A stretch of 64,000 bases of DNA from positions 2,842,987-2,906,986 of the forward strand of contig NZ_CP031153.1 in the NCBI RefSeq assembly GCF_003352465.1, in the 5' to 3' direction. Both the position numbers and the translations under genes were made by a program. Each line of letters begins with the position of its first letter. The first letter of the stretch is position 1. Under the pieces are notes generated by a model that searched no databases, was not told the DNA's origin, and was given only the letters and a program-made list of their open reading frames with translations. The DNA comes from Kordia sp. SMS9 (GTDB lineage: Bacteria; Bacteroidota; Bacteroidia; Flavobacteriales; Flavobacteriaceae). Below are positions 26,476-34,678 of the stretch, piece after piece.

Positions 26476-27570
26476 ATGTGTACAAGAGTCATTTACACTC
26501 CAAAAGAAAAACAGAGTTATGTAGGCCGTAATATGGATTGGGCCGTAAATCCATCACCACAATTATGGGTAATGCCGCCAAATGTGAAACGAAAGGCAAT
26601 GGCAAAAACAGAAAGAGGACAAGAATTTAAGTGGAAATCAAAATACAGCAGTGTCATTGTTTCTAATTTTGGAATTTCGAATTCTGACGGACTGAACTCT
26701 GAAGGATTAGCCGTGAACTTATTATGGTTGTCTTCGTCAAAATATCCAGATGGACCACATCATAAAAATGCGTTTCCTATGAGCATGAGCATTTGGGCGC
26801 AATACATATTAGATAGCTGTAAAAATGTAAAAGAAGCTGTGTATGCAATGAAAGATATTTATATTCAAACAACTACAATTCCTGATGATCCTTCAAAACT
26901 AGCCACCTGCCATTTATCTGTTGGAGACAAAAAAGGAAACTCCCTAGTTTTTGAATATATAAGCGGACGTTTGCACATTTATACAAACGTTGATACAAGT
27001 GGAGAAAAATTCAGCGATTTTCCACATATCATTAAGCATTACACACAAGATGAAATGCGAGTGATGACGAATGATCCAAAATTTGACACGCAAATTGGCT
27101 CCTTAGTTTATTGGGATGAACTTCATGAAACCTACAAAGATGGTCCAGCGTTGTTACCAGGATCAAATTTGTCTTTAAGCAGATTTGTGCGCGCTACTTA
27201 TTTTAGCAGACAATTACCGAAGAATGCTCCACAAAATTTAGCATTAGCTCGATTGTCGGGAGTAATCAATAATGCGGCGCAACCCGCAACAAGTGTAGAA
27301 AACGCTGATGTAAGCAGAACGCAATACAACTCGTTTGCAGATCAGTCACGATTGCACTATTTTTTCCGCTCTGCATACGGTCCGTTTTTAATATGGATAG
27401 ATTTGTCGGATGTTAATTTTGATAAATTAAAAAATAAAAAAGGATATGCATTTACGCTTCAACTTAATGAAGACGGCGTTTTTCAAGATTGTGACAAGCA
27501 GGCGATCAGTGGGAAAGTGAATCAATACTTAACGGTAGAAAAAATGTTTCCCTTTTTACCAATACCATAA
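26476..27570 (+). CDS. Choloylglycine hydrolase-family (Ntn) amidase
   Basis: 364 aa. The protein starts MCTRVIYTP: removal of Met exposes Cys2 as the N-terminal nucleophile of the conjugated bile acid hydrolase/penicillin V acylase family. Supporting residues are YVGRNMDW (Arg and Asp20 region), NSDGLNSEGLAVNLLWL, and the late SRFVRATYFSRQLP with its Arg. No signal peptide, so cytoplasmic, or exported by an unseen route. It hydrolyses linear amide bonds; possible substrates include N-acyl amino acids or acyl-homoserine lactones, as known for some marine relatives. Monocistronic and divergent from the GT2 gene. The 254-bp gap upstream shows no further feature. Confidence 0.88.
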   Translation: MCTRVIYTPKEKQSYVGRNMDWAVNPSPQLWVMPPNVKRKAMAKTERGQEFKWKSKYSSVIVSNFGISNSDGLNSEGLAVNLLWLSSSKYPDGPHHKNAFPMSMSIWAQYILDSCKNVKEAVYAMKDIYIQTTTIPDDPSKLATCHLSVGDKKGNSLVFEYISGRLHIYTNVDTSGEKFSDFPHIIKHYTQDEMRVMTNDPKFDTQIGSLVYWDELHETYKDGPALLPGSNLSLSRFVRATYFSRQLPKNAPQNLALARLSGVINNAAQPATSVENADVSRTQYNSFADQSRLHYFFRSAYGPFLIWIDLSDVNFDKLKNKKGYAFTLQLNEDGVFQDCDKQAISGKVNQYLTVEKMFPFLPIP

Positions 27571-27692
27571 CTGCTACATTTTTAGTTGTTGCAAGTTGAA
27601 TAAGTTTAGTAGCTTTGTTGAAATTAATTTTTATATGAAGATTGAAAAGACACGCCAAATCTTTCAATTTTTGAATCATTCAATAAAAATAG

Positions 27693-28415
27693 ATGCCAAA
27701 ACTGCCTATTTTAATGTATCATGCGGTTACTACAGAAACTTCTCAGAGTAACGGATTGACAATTTCTGTAGAACATTTAGAAGCACAATTTCGCTATCTA
27801 CACGAAAATGGATATACGAGTTTGCATTTTAGCGACTTGCAACAACTAACATCTCCTTCGGATTTTCCTCAAAAAGCAGTCATCATCACGTTTGATGATG
27901 TGTATGTGAATCAGTTAGAATTGGCGTATCCGTTATTGAAAAAATATGGACTAAAAGCCTGTTTTTTCATTCCGTTTCAATATGTAAATGGTGTGGATGC
28001 ATGGAATACGAGTCAGTTAAAACTCATGTCGGTTGCACAATTGAAAAGTATGGACGAAGCTACGATTGAACTTGGTTTGCATTCCTTCGCACATAAAAAA
28101 TACGATGTACTTTCCGCAACAGAAATTGACGAAGATTTTAAAAAATGCAAACAATTTATTGTTGGTAATCAGTTGAATGTAAGCAATGTGTTGGCATATC
28201 CGTACGGGAAGTTTCCTCGGAAAAACCCTGCGCAAAATACATTTTTTGATCTATTGGTAAAACACCAAGTTTCGTATGGTTTGCGCATTGGAAATCGTGT
28301 GAATACTTTTCCGTTCAAAGACAATTATCAAGTACAACGTTTAGACATTAAAGGAGAAGATTCGCTAAAAAAATTCAAGTCAAAATTGAGAAAAGGAAAG
28401 TCTTTATTTTTCTAA
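27693..28415 (+). CDS. Polysaccharide deacetylase (NodB-type)
   Basis: 240 aa. PILMYHAV, then AVIITFDDVYVNQ (the TFDD metal and base motif) and ELGLHSFAHKKYD (the H-S/T-x-x-H zinc motif), followed by VLAYPYGKF (catalytic R/Y-P-G region). These are carbohydrate esterase family 4 motifs, acting by N- or O-deacetylation of polysaccharide. No signal peptide is seen, so it may act on intracellular glycan precursors. The lipoprotein gene begins one base after the stop, indicating an operon of two. Confidence 0.88.
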   Translation: MPKLPILMYHAVTTETSQSNGLTISVEHLEAQFRYLHENGYTSLHFSDLQQLTSPSDFPQKAVIITFDDVYVNQLELAYPLLKKYGLKACFFIPFQYVNGVDAWNTSQLKLMSVAQLKSMDEATIELGLHSFAHKKYDVLSATEIDEDFKKCKQFIVGNQLNVSNVLAYPYGKFPRKNPAQNTFFDLLVKHQVSYGLRIGNRVNTFPFKDNYQVQRLDIKGEDSLKKFKSKLRKGKSLFF

Positions 28416-28416
28416 C

Positions 28417-29166
28417 ATGAAAAGTTTAAGAAATCGAGTTATGTACACATTCAAAAGTATTTTAGGAGTTTTTATCATCATTTGTTTTACAGCGTGTCAT
28501 TCTTCTCAAAAAGAAGAAACAGCGGAAACTTATGAAGCTGTAAAAATTGTTAGTGCCATGAAAAACGTGATGTGGAAAGGCGAGTTGCAAGGAAAAATCA
28601 ATTTGGACACCATTTCCAACAAAAAAGGCTTGTACGGTATTGGTCCTGTTAGTTATTTGACAGGCGAACTATTGATCAATAACGGACAAAGTTATGTTTC
28701 TAAAGTAACTTCTGATTCTACCATGATTGTTGAAAAGCGTTTCAATGTAGCTGCACCATTTTTTGTGTATGCAAATGTGAATGAATGGACAAAAGTGGAA
28801 TTGCCATCAAACATAAAATCCGTAAAAGACATAGAAGCTTTTGTAGATGAAAAAACGAAAACCTTCAAGCGTCCGTTTGCGTTCAAACTTGTAGGAACGA
28901 TGAAATCTGCTACGATTCACATTCAAAATCTGCCGAAAGGCACCAAAGTCAGTTCACCAAAAGAAGCACATCAAGGTCAAGTAAATTACGAACTCGCCAA
29001 CGAAGAAGTAGAAATTATAGGTTTCTTTTCCACCGAACACAAAGGTGTTTTTACACATCACGATGCTAATATTCATTTGCATCTCATCACAAAAGACGAA
29101 AAAAAGATGGGACATTTGGATGCTGTTGCGATTGAAAAAATGTGGTTGTATTTACCTAAAAAGTAA
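28417..29166 (+). CDS. budA: Acetolactate decarboxylase, lipoprotein form
   Basis: 249 aa. MYTFKSILGVFIIICFTACHSS gives a lipoprotein signal with lipobox Cys near 28, unusual because AlsD/BudA enzymes are classically cytoplasmic. The mature part matches the family: KGLYGIGPVSYLTGELLI, the EWTKVELP helix, RPFAFKLVGT, and the zinc motif HLHLITKDEKKMGH (His-x-His then ten residues then His) with GHLD after it; a Glu near the C-terminus would be a further ligand. It converts 2-acetolactate to acetoin. No acetolactate synthase or acetoin dehydrogenase is nearby. One base after the deacetylase gene. Confidence 0.85.
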   Translation: MKSLRNRVMYTFKSILGVFIIICFTACHSSQKEETAETYEAVKIVSAMKNVMWKGELQGKINLDTISNKKGLYGIGPVSYLTGELLINNGQSYVSKVTSDSTMIVEKRFNVAAPFFVYANVNEWTKVELPSNIKSVKDIEAFVDEKTKTFKRPFAFKLVGTMKSATIHIQNLPKGTKVSSPKEAHQGQVNYELANEEVEIIGFFSTEHKGVFTHHDANIHLHLITKDEKKMGHLDAVAIEKMWLYLPKK

Positions 29167-29186
29167 TAAAACTTACACCTTTAGGG

Positions 29187-29216
29187 CAAAAGAGTTCTTA
29201 GAAAAGAACTCTTTTG
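29187..29216 (+). terminator. Hairpin terminator after the deacetylase/budA operon
   Basis: CAAAAGAGTTCTT (29187-29199) pairs perfectly with AAGAACTCTTTTG (29204-29216) around a 4-nt loop. The T run lies inside the stem, so efficiency is uncertain. Confidence 0.55.
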
Positions 29217-29353
29217 GTAGTAAAAAAAAAGGGGTAATGCATTAAAAAATACACTACTCAAAATTACAATATATCGCGTGTTGGAATTCTTTTTTTAGAT
29301 AAATGAAAGGGAGATTGTAGACGAATAGTACAAAACTACACTTAATATTGCTT

Positions 29354-30091
29354 TTATCGGATTCCTTTTTGAAGTAAAATCAATTTTACATAGCGCGAAA
29401 ACACACCATAAGCATTAATTCCAGCAACTGCCAAACCGGGAACGCCATCCATAAATCCGCGTTTCACGATATATTCATGGAAAAAACGATACATGGGCTT
29501 AAACGCTAAATGAAAATACGTCGCTTTTTTGCCTTTTTCTAACATGCGTTCTGCCTGAAACCACGCGTATTTATCTTTTTTACTGATATAATGCAGTAAG
29601 CCTTTGTAGGTGTAATGCAACACTTTGTTTTTCAATTTTCCAACAGTTCCATCAATAATCAATTTTTCATGTACATTTCCTTCAAAATGACACTTTTCTC
29701 GAACAACCAAGCGCGTCACATCATTGTTGTGATAATACAAAAAACGATTCATATAAAAATGTGGAAAATTCAATGTATACGCCGTGTGTTTTCCAGCTTG
29801 CATTGCTGCTATGATTTCTTGTTGAAGCTGATACGTAATGCGTTCGTCACCATCTAAAAACAAAACCCAATCGCAGGTTGCAAATTGCAACGCATGATTT
29901 TTTTGATTGGAAAAATTATCAAACTTTCGCTTTATCACAGTGCAATTGTGCGCTTCTGCAATCGCAACAGTTTCGTCGGTACTAAAGGAATCAATCACAA
30001 TAATTTCATCGGCAAATTGCACCGAATACAGCGCATCTTTCAGATACAAAGCTTCATTATACGTAGGAATGATGACAGATAGTGTTGGCAT
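29354..30091 (-). CDS. Family 2 glycosyltransferase (WaaE/KdtX-like)
   Basis: ATG 30091 is chosen because PTLSVIIPTYNE begins the fold there; the frame extends six codons further to 30109. About 245 aa with ADEIIVIDSFSTDETVAIAEAH, FDNFSNQKNHAL and WVLFLDGDERI (DxD). It is a paralogue of the gene at 25466. A C-terminal segment (KRGFMDGVPGLAVAG) resembles the same membrane-associated tail. Predicted LOS core transferase. Divergent from the next GT2 gene with about 50 bp between starts. Confidence 0.9.
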   Translation of the reverse strand: MPTLSVIIPTYNEALYLKDALYSVQFADEIIVIDSFSTDETVAIAEAHNCTVIKRKFDNFSNQKNHALQFATCDWVLFLDGDERITYQLQQEIIAAMQAGKHTAYTLNFPHFYMNRFLYYHNNDVTRLVVREKCHFEGNVHEKLIIDGTVGKLKNKVLHYTYKGLLHYISKKDKYAWFQAERMLEKGKKATYFHLAFKPMYRFFHEYIVKRGFMDGVPGLAVAGINAYGVFSRYVKLILLQKGIR

Positions 30092-30125
30092 GATAAATTT
30101 AAAGCACAAACTTACTAAAAAACTT

Positions 30126-30133
30126 TATCTTTG
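30126..30133 (+). promoter_or_regulatory. Bacteroidota-type -7 box
   Basis: TATCTTTG, a perfect TAnnTTTG, 8 bp before the start codon of the GT2 gene. The -33 element is not clear, and so short a leader would make the mRNA nearly leaderless. Confidence 0.4.
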
Positions 30134-30141
30134 CAGTCGGT

Positions 30142-30960
30142 ATGACAACAATAGACACTTCCATCATTATAAGTACGTACAACTCTCCTGAGTGGTTGGC
30201 GAAAGTTTTACACGGATACAACAACCAAACGTATCGCTTGTTTGAAATCGTCATTGCAGACGACGGTTCCAAGCAAGAAACCATTGATTTGATTGAAAAA
30301 ATCAGCAAAGAAGTCTTTTATCCAATTGTACATGTTTGGCATGAAGACAACGGTTTTCAAAAATCGCAAATTCTCAACAAAGCCATTGTAAAATGCAGCA
30401 CGCCGTACATTATCATGTCGGATGGCGATTGCATTCCGCGTGCCGATTTTGTGGAACATCATGTAAAGCATCGTGAAGAAGGTTTTTTCCTTTCGGGAGG
30501 ATACTTTATGCTACCCATGAATATTTCCGAACGCATTACAAAAGAAGATATTTACAAGGGCAATTGTTTTGATGTTGCATGGTTGAAGCAACACGGTTTG
30601 AAAGCTTCGTTTAAGAACAACAAACTGACGTCTGCCGGACTGAAATCACGCTTTTTAAATGCTATTACACCGACAAATGCAAGTTGGAACGGACACAACG
30701 CTTCTGGCTGGAAAGAAGATATTGTTGCCATCAACGGTTTTGACGAACGCATGCAATACGGCGGACAAGATCGCGAACTCGGTGAACGCTTAATGAATTA
30801 CGGATTGAAAAGTAAACAAATTCGCTACAGCGCAGTTTGTATACACTTAGATCATCCGCGAGGTTATAAAAATCAGGAATCGATCAATAAAAATTTAGCC
30901 ATCAGAAAAACGACAAAAGACGAAAACCGCAAGTGGACCGATTTTGGAATTGAGAAGTAG
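30142..30960 (+). CDS. Family 2 glycosyltransferase with galactosyltransferase-type C-terminal motif
   Basis: 272 aa. DTSIIISTYNSPEWLAKVL, FEIVIADDGSKQET and IIMSDGDCIPRADFVEHH (DxD) form the GT-A site. NASGWKEDIVAINGFDERMQ, YGGQDRELGERLMNYG and the late HLDHPRGY match the N-terminal galactosyltransferase/chondroitin-polymerase-like acceptor region (Glyco_transf_7C type). Predicted cytoplasmic or membrane-peripheral enzyme of the LOS/glycan cluster; donor sugar unknown. Followed by a 609-bp repeat-rich gap. Confidence 0.9.
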   Translation: MTTIDTSIIISTYNSPEWLAKVLHGYNNQTYRLFEIVIADDGSKQETIDLIEKISKEVFYPIVHVWHEDNGFQKSQILNKAIVKCSTPYIIMSDGDCIPRADFVEHHVKHREEGFFLSGGYFMLPMNISERITKEDIYKGNCFDVAWLKQHGLKASFKNNKLTSAGLKSRFLNAITPTNASWNGHNASGWKEDIVAINGFDERMQYGGQDRELGERLMNYGLKSKQIRYSAVCIHLDHPRGYKNQESINKNLAIRKTTKDENRKWTDFGIEK

Positions 30961-31140
30961 GATCGCTTCGCTTCGACAAGCTCAGCGCAAGCGCTTTTGG
31001 AAATATATGAACATTGAGCGGAGTCGAAATGTGGATCGCTTCGCTTTGATACTTAAACAACTCAAAACGTCACTTCGAGTGGCAAATCTCCGATTTGTTG
31101 TATCGAGAAGTACTTCGATAAATAGAGTTTCAAACGCCAA
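30961..31140. repeat. Fragments of REP-like repeats
   Basis: Holds TTCGACAAGCTCAGC (30968-30982), CATTGAGCGGAGTCGAAATG (31012-31031) and GTCACTTCGAGTGGCAAAT, words that recur around 42107-42360, 43880-44235 and 44387-44406. No coding potential: the short frame there is an artefact of the repeats. Confidence 0.55.
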
Positions 31141-31575
31141 ACAAAACACTTTTACATTTAAAATTTAGCATTTTACATTTGTAATTTTTTGATACGTCTT
31201 TGCGAGCGTTTTGGAAAAACGCATGGCAATCTGTTTATCATACACTATTCCTGTTATTTGAAGTCACAGATTACTTCGTCATGCTTCCTCCTAATGACGT
31301 TTCAAAATGTACAAAAGTGTCATTTGATTTTTTGAAGAAAACACTTTTATATTTAAAATTTAGCATTTTATATTTAAAATTTTTTGATACGTCTTTGCGA
31401 GCGTTTTGGAAAAACGCGTGGCAATCTGTTTATCATACACCATTCCTGTTATTTGAAGTCACAGATTACTTCGTCATGCTTCCTCGTGATGACGTTTCAA
31501 AAATGTACAAAAGTGTCATTTGATTTTTTGAAGAAAACACTTTTACATTTAAAATTTAGCATTTTAAATTCATAA
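31141..31575. repeat. 195-bp tandem direct repeat containing MITE-like units
   Basis: Two complete copies (starting 31191 and 31386, exactly 195 bp apart, a handful of mismatches) with a third copy of the border CACTTTTACATTTAAAATTT at 31147, 31342 and 31537. Each copy contains TGATACGTCTTTGCGAGCG at the left and AATGACGTTTCAAAA at the right, the ends of the element family also seen at 34536-34623. Confidence 0.85.
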
Positions 31576-32139
31576 TTTATACACTCCAATCTTCCAATAC
31601 GTTTTCTCTTGATCGGTGGTTACGGTAGTAAAATCGAGTTGTTTGAGTTTGTCAAAATATTCCCAGCAACCAACACCTTCGCGATAAATAGAAACGATTA
31701 AAATTCCGTTATCCGTTAAATGTGCCAGCATTCTATCAAGTACGTTTTGCTTCTCAGATTCATGCACATAATAAAAAGCTTCGTTAAAAATAATCACGTC
31801 AAACTTTTGATTTGGTGTATAGGTATGAATATCCGCAGTTACAAATTCCGCTTTTGGAAACTTTCTAGCTTTTGCTTTTTGAATGGAAACCTCCGAAAAG
31901 TCCATTCCCAAGAAATAACTGAAAATTTCAGCGTCAATATATTCATTCAACACACCTTCGCCAGCACCCAAATCGAGAATGCTAGGTTGCGGTTTTCCAT
32001 ACGTTTCAATAAATCTAATAATCGTGTTGTAGCGTTCGGCTTCAATCGGATTGCGCAAATTGTCCCAACGACCACTTCGGTATTGTTTGTTCCAGCGAAG
32101 TTTTCGACGCCAATTATGAAATTTATCTAGTAGGTTCAT
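31570..32139 (-). CDS. Class I SAM-dependent methyltransferase
   Basis: 189 aa. SILDLGAGEGVLNEYID is motif I (D-x-G-x-G-x-G), FLGMDFSEVSIQKAKAR motif II, FDVIIFNEAFYYV motif IV, and LTDNGILIVSIYR motif V/VI, the standard Methyltransf_11/25 layout. The basic N-terminus (FHNWRRKLRWNKQYRSGRW) is typical of enzymes in LPS clusters. The GT9 gene lies one base upstream on the same strand, so it probably methylates a sugar in the same glycan. The last codons lie at the edge of the 195-bp repeat array. Confidence 0.85.
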   Translation of the reverse strand: MNLLDKFHNWRRKLRWNKQYRSGRWDNLRNPIEAERYNTIIRFIETYGKPQPSILDLGAGEGVLNEYIDAEIFSYFLGMDFSEVSIQKAKARKFPKAEFVTADIHTYTPNQKFDVIIFNEAFYYVHESEKQNVLDRMLAHLTDNGILIVSIYREGVGCWEYFDKLKQLDFTTVTTDQEKTYWKIGVYKL

Positions 32140-32140
32140 G

Positions 32141-33205
32141 TCAGTTTTTTAAATGTAAAGCTAAAAATTTTTCCAGTTTAGGAATGATCATTTCTGGAGT
32201 TAATTGTTTGTACAATGCATGTGGATCTTCCTCAATTTTCTTACGCTCTTCAAAGGTAAAAGTATCAAATAAATCTGGTTTCTCCTCCAATAAATGAATA
32301 GATTCATGCAGTTTTCCATCCTCAAAACTCGCCCAATGATCTTTGTTGACATACGGTGAAAATATGGTAAACGTCGGTTTGTTCAGTGCTTTGGCAATAT
32401 GCACAATGCCACCTTCGTTCGCCACCATTACATCACACGCATGCATCAGTCGTACAAAACCGCGAATACTATCTTCATAAATATCTAAAATAATTTGTTC
32501 TTTATGTTCACAAAGCGCATAAATTTTGTCTGCTTCTGCTTTTTGATGTGGCGCATAATTAAACAAAATATGTACCTTATATTTAGAAGCAATATAGTCC
32601 ACAATTGCTGCAATATATTCATACGGCATGGATTTTTGCGGCGTGCTTCCCAAAATGCCCAACATCAATACAGGATGTTTGTATGTATCAAGCTTTGGAT
32701 AGTTTTTCTCTGCTTCTGTCAAAGTGATTTTTGGTTCAAAATCAGGATTTTCCAACGGGAAAACGCTTGTAATCAGGTTGATGCGATCTTCAATGGCTTT
32801 TCCACAAATCTGTGTTTTTTCATCCAGCAAATTAATGGGATGCGAGTAGAAGGGAAGCGGTAATTTTTTATGCTTGCGTTTATTTCCAATGCGATATTCG
32901 GCTTTTGAAAAATAACACATTAAGCGACTTTGCAATTTGGAATACGGATCAAAAATAATATCATACTTTTCTTTTCGCACTTTACGAATCATCTTGATCA
33001 AATTTGGAATCTTTTTCAGTTCCTTTTCATTAATCGGAATGATATTGTCAATATTCGGATTGTTTTCAATCACGCCATTCGTAAAGTCGTACGCCATAAA
33101 ATCAACGCGGCTTTCGGGGAATATTTTCTTTATATTATTGGCAATTACAGAACTGATCAAGACATCTCCAATACGTTTGTTCTGTATAATTAATATTTTT
33201 TTCAT
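32141..33205 (-). CDS. Family 9 glycosyltransferase (heptosyltransferase-like)
   Basis: ATG 33205 is preferred (MKKILIIQNKRIGDVLISS) over the longer frame from 33238, because the GT9 fold starts there. About 354 aa. GNKRKHKK and the C-lobe LMLGILGSTPQKSMPYEYIAAI, HACDVMVANEGGIVHIAKALNKPTFTIFSPY (donor site with NEGG.HIA) match ADP-heptose:LPS heptosyltransferases. It adds heptose or a related sugar to the inner core at the cytoplasmic membrane. Cotranscribed with the methyltransferase and adjacent to a KdkA-like kinase, the classic inner-core gene set. Confidence 0.9.
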   Translation of the reverse strand: MKKILIIQNKRIGDVLISSVIANNIKKIFPESRVDFMAYDFTNGVIENNPNIDNIIPINEKELKKIPNLIKMIRKVRKEKYDIIFDPYSKLQSRLMCYFSKAEYRIGNKRKHKKLPLPFYSHPINLLDEKTQICGKAIEDRINLITSVFPLENPDFEPKITLTEAEKNYPKLDTYKHPVLMLGILGSTPQKSMPYEYIAAIVDYIASKYKVHILFNYAPHQKAEADKIYALCEHKEQIILDIYEDSIRGFVRLMHACDVMVANEGGIVHIAKALNKPTFTIFSPYVNKDHWASFEDGKLHESIHLLEEKPDLFDTFTFEERKKIEEDPHALYKQLTPEMIIPKLEKFLALHLKN

Positions 33206-33303
33206 GCAAATACCTATTGATCTCGGGAACAGTTGCAAAGTATTATTTTTTCGGCTGTTATTAAAATTTCACTTCATGTATTTGGTTTTTTGTTTAGAAA
33301 TTC

Positions 33304-33357
33304 AACTCGTTTACATTTTTCTAATTTTCGCTTACATCCTAAAAGTTTAAACGAGTT
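33304..33357. repeat. Short copy of the 10.7-kb MITE-like element
   Basis: AACTCGTTTA (33304-33313) and TAAACGAGTT (33348-33357) are exact inverted ends. The interior TTCTAATTTTCGCTTACAT and CTAAAAGTTT matches 10801-10830. The copy lies between the divergent heptosyltransferase and kinase genes. Confidence 0.6.
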
Positions 33358-33382
33358 CATTAAAAAAATAACGGTATTTAAT

Positions 33383-33390
33383 TATCTTTG
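33383..33390 (+). promoter_or_regulatory. Bacteroidota-type -7 box
   Basis: TATCTTTG, a perfect TAnnTTTG match, 17 bp before the start of the LPS kinase gene. No clear -33 element at the usual distance. Confidence 0.45.
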
Positions 33391-33407
33391 GCGAATATCA
33401 TTCAACT

Positions 33408-34169
33408 ATGCAAACGGTTCACATTCATCCAAAATATCAAGATCAGAAAGCAGCAATTTTGGCTTTTATTCACGATTTTGACACAAAAGGTGAATATGTA
33501 ACCAAAGGCGAACGCAACGTTATTAAGTCGTTTGATGTAAACGGAGAAAAGATCAATATCAAATCGTTTCGCGTGCCGAAAGCATTCAATAGTTTTGTGT
33601 ATAAATTTCTCCGACCTTCCAAAGCAAAACGTTCGTTTGAATATGCGGAAAAGTTATTGCTGAACGCGATTAAAACACCGTTTCCAATAGCGTATATTGA
33701 AAACTATACAACTTTCGGCTTGAAAGAAAGTTATTATGTGAGTTTGCATATTGACTATGATTTTGATTTCCGAGCGTTGATTCACGATCCGTTGTTTGAA
33801 AACCGGCGATTTATCTTAGAACAATTTGCGGAATTCTGTTTTCAGTTACATGAAAATCGTGTCAATTTTTTAGATCATTCTCCCGGAAACACGTTGATTG
33901 TTAAACGCGATCAACACTACGATTTTTATTTGATCGACTTAAACCGAATGAAGTTTGAATCGATGAATTTAGACAAACGCATGGAAAACTTAAAACGTTT
34001 GTGGTTGTCAAAATTAATGATTCACATCATCAGCAAACGCTACGCAGAACTCGCCAATAAAGAACTCCACGAAGTACAAGATGTGTTACTCAAACACAGT
34101 CAAGCCTTCAAACGAAAAATAAATCGTAAAAAATACTTGAAGAAGAAGTATTTGAAGAAAAAGAAGTAG
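33408..34169 (+). CDS. LPS core kinase (KdkA/WaaP/InaA family)
   Basis: 253 aa. The N-lobe carries VIKSFDVNGEKINIKSFRVP (Lys of the ATP site), the middle TPFPIAYIENYTTFGLKESYYVS. The C-lobe FLDHSPGNTLIVKR is the catalytic loop (Asp with GN) and FYLIDLNRMKF supplies the metal-binding Asp. This is the eukaryotic-kinase-like fold that phosphorylates Kdo or heptose in the LPS inner core. The C-terminus ends in Lys-rich repeats (KKYLKKKYLKKKK), encoded by a short direct repeat, probably for binding acidic membranes. Divergent from the GT9 gene. Confidence 0.88.
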   Translation: MQTVHIHPKYQDQKAAILAFIHDFDTKGEYVTKGERNVIKSFDVNGEKINIKSFRVPKAFNSFVYKFLRPSKAKRSFEYAEKLLLNAIKTPFPIAYIENYTTFGLKESYYVSLHIDYDFDFRALIHDPLFENRRFILEQFAEFCFQLHENRVNFLDHSPGNTLIVKRDQHYDFYLIDLNRMKFESMNLDKRMENLKRLWLSKLMIHIISKRYAELANKELHEVQDVLLKHSQAFKRKINRKKYLKKKYLKKKK

Positions 34170-34251
34170 TGTGAACTTCTATTTGGGTAACAAATGTGAA
34201 AATGCTTAACTGTAAGATAGATAGTTAGTTAAACATTTAAATTTTATCCAA

Positions 34252-34431
34252 ATGAAAAAGCAAAATTTTAAAAACCTCAAATTAAACAAAAAAACAATTT
34301 CTAACATTGAAGATATTCAAGGTGGAATTCCAGGACTTACGTGGATTTGCACTGTGAGTGTCTCAATATTGATTTGTGAAGATCCTTCAGGGCTTCCAAA
34401 AACGGGTCAATCATTTTGCGATTGGTGTTAA
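34252..34431 (+). CDS. Lanthipeptide-like precursor peptide (59 aa)
   Basis: Small ORF from ATG 34252 to TAA 34429-34431. Leader MKKQNFKNLKLNKKTISNIE, then DIQGG ending at 25; it shares KNL.L.KK.IS with the peptides at 13319 and 36123. The core is 34 residues with four Cys (33, 42, 56, 59), five Ser and three Thr, ending in CDWC, and strongly hydrophobic in the middle. No maturation enzyme or transporter is adjacent. It stands alone between the LPS kinase gene and a MITE-like element. Confidence 0.8.
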   Translation: MKKQNFKNLKLNKKTISNIEDIQGGIPGLTWICTVSVSILICEDPSGLPKTGQSFCDWC

Positions 34432-34535
34432 GTCACTCTTATTTAGATATAGTATTTAAGGATACTTAGCGAAATCTTATATATCTAAAACGTGACTTTG
34501 AATGAATTTGCATGGCAAATTTACATTGAGAAGTA

Positions 34536-34623
34536 TTTTGAAACGTCATTGCGAAAGTTTTGTAAAAACTTATGGAAATCTTTTACTAAAAAAAACAGAT
34601 TCCTTTGTAATGACGTTTCAAAA
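34536..34623. repeat. 88-bp MITE-like element with 15-bp inverted ends
   Basis: TTTTGAAACGTCATT (34536-34550) and AATGACGTTTCAAAA (34609-34623) are exact inverted ends. Relatives: within each 195-bp repeat at 31.2-31.5 kb and a right end AATGACGTATCAAAA at 35652-35666. It lies between a peptide gene and dapD and may also act as a terminator hairpin for both. Confidence 0.75.
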
Positions 34624-34678
34624 ATAACTATATGTTTTAAATCATTAAATTTTAATCCTTGAATTGAGTGAAACAAGT

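Noticed and set aside
31200..31575. Plus-strand frames of 107 and 63 codons with repeated protein segments
   Set aside because: They are produced by the 195-bp tandem repeat and carry no start context or domain.
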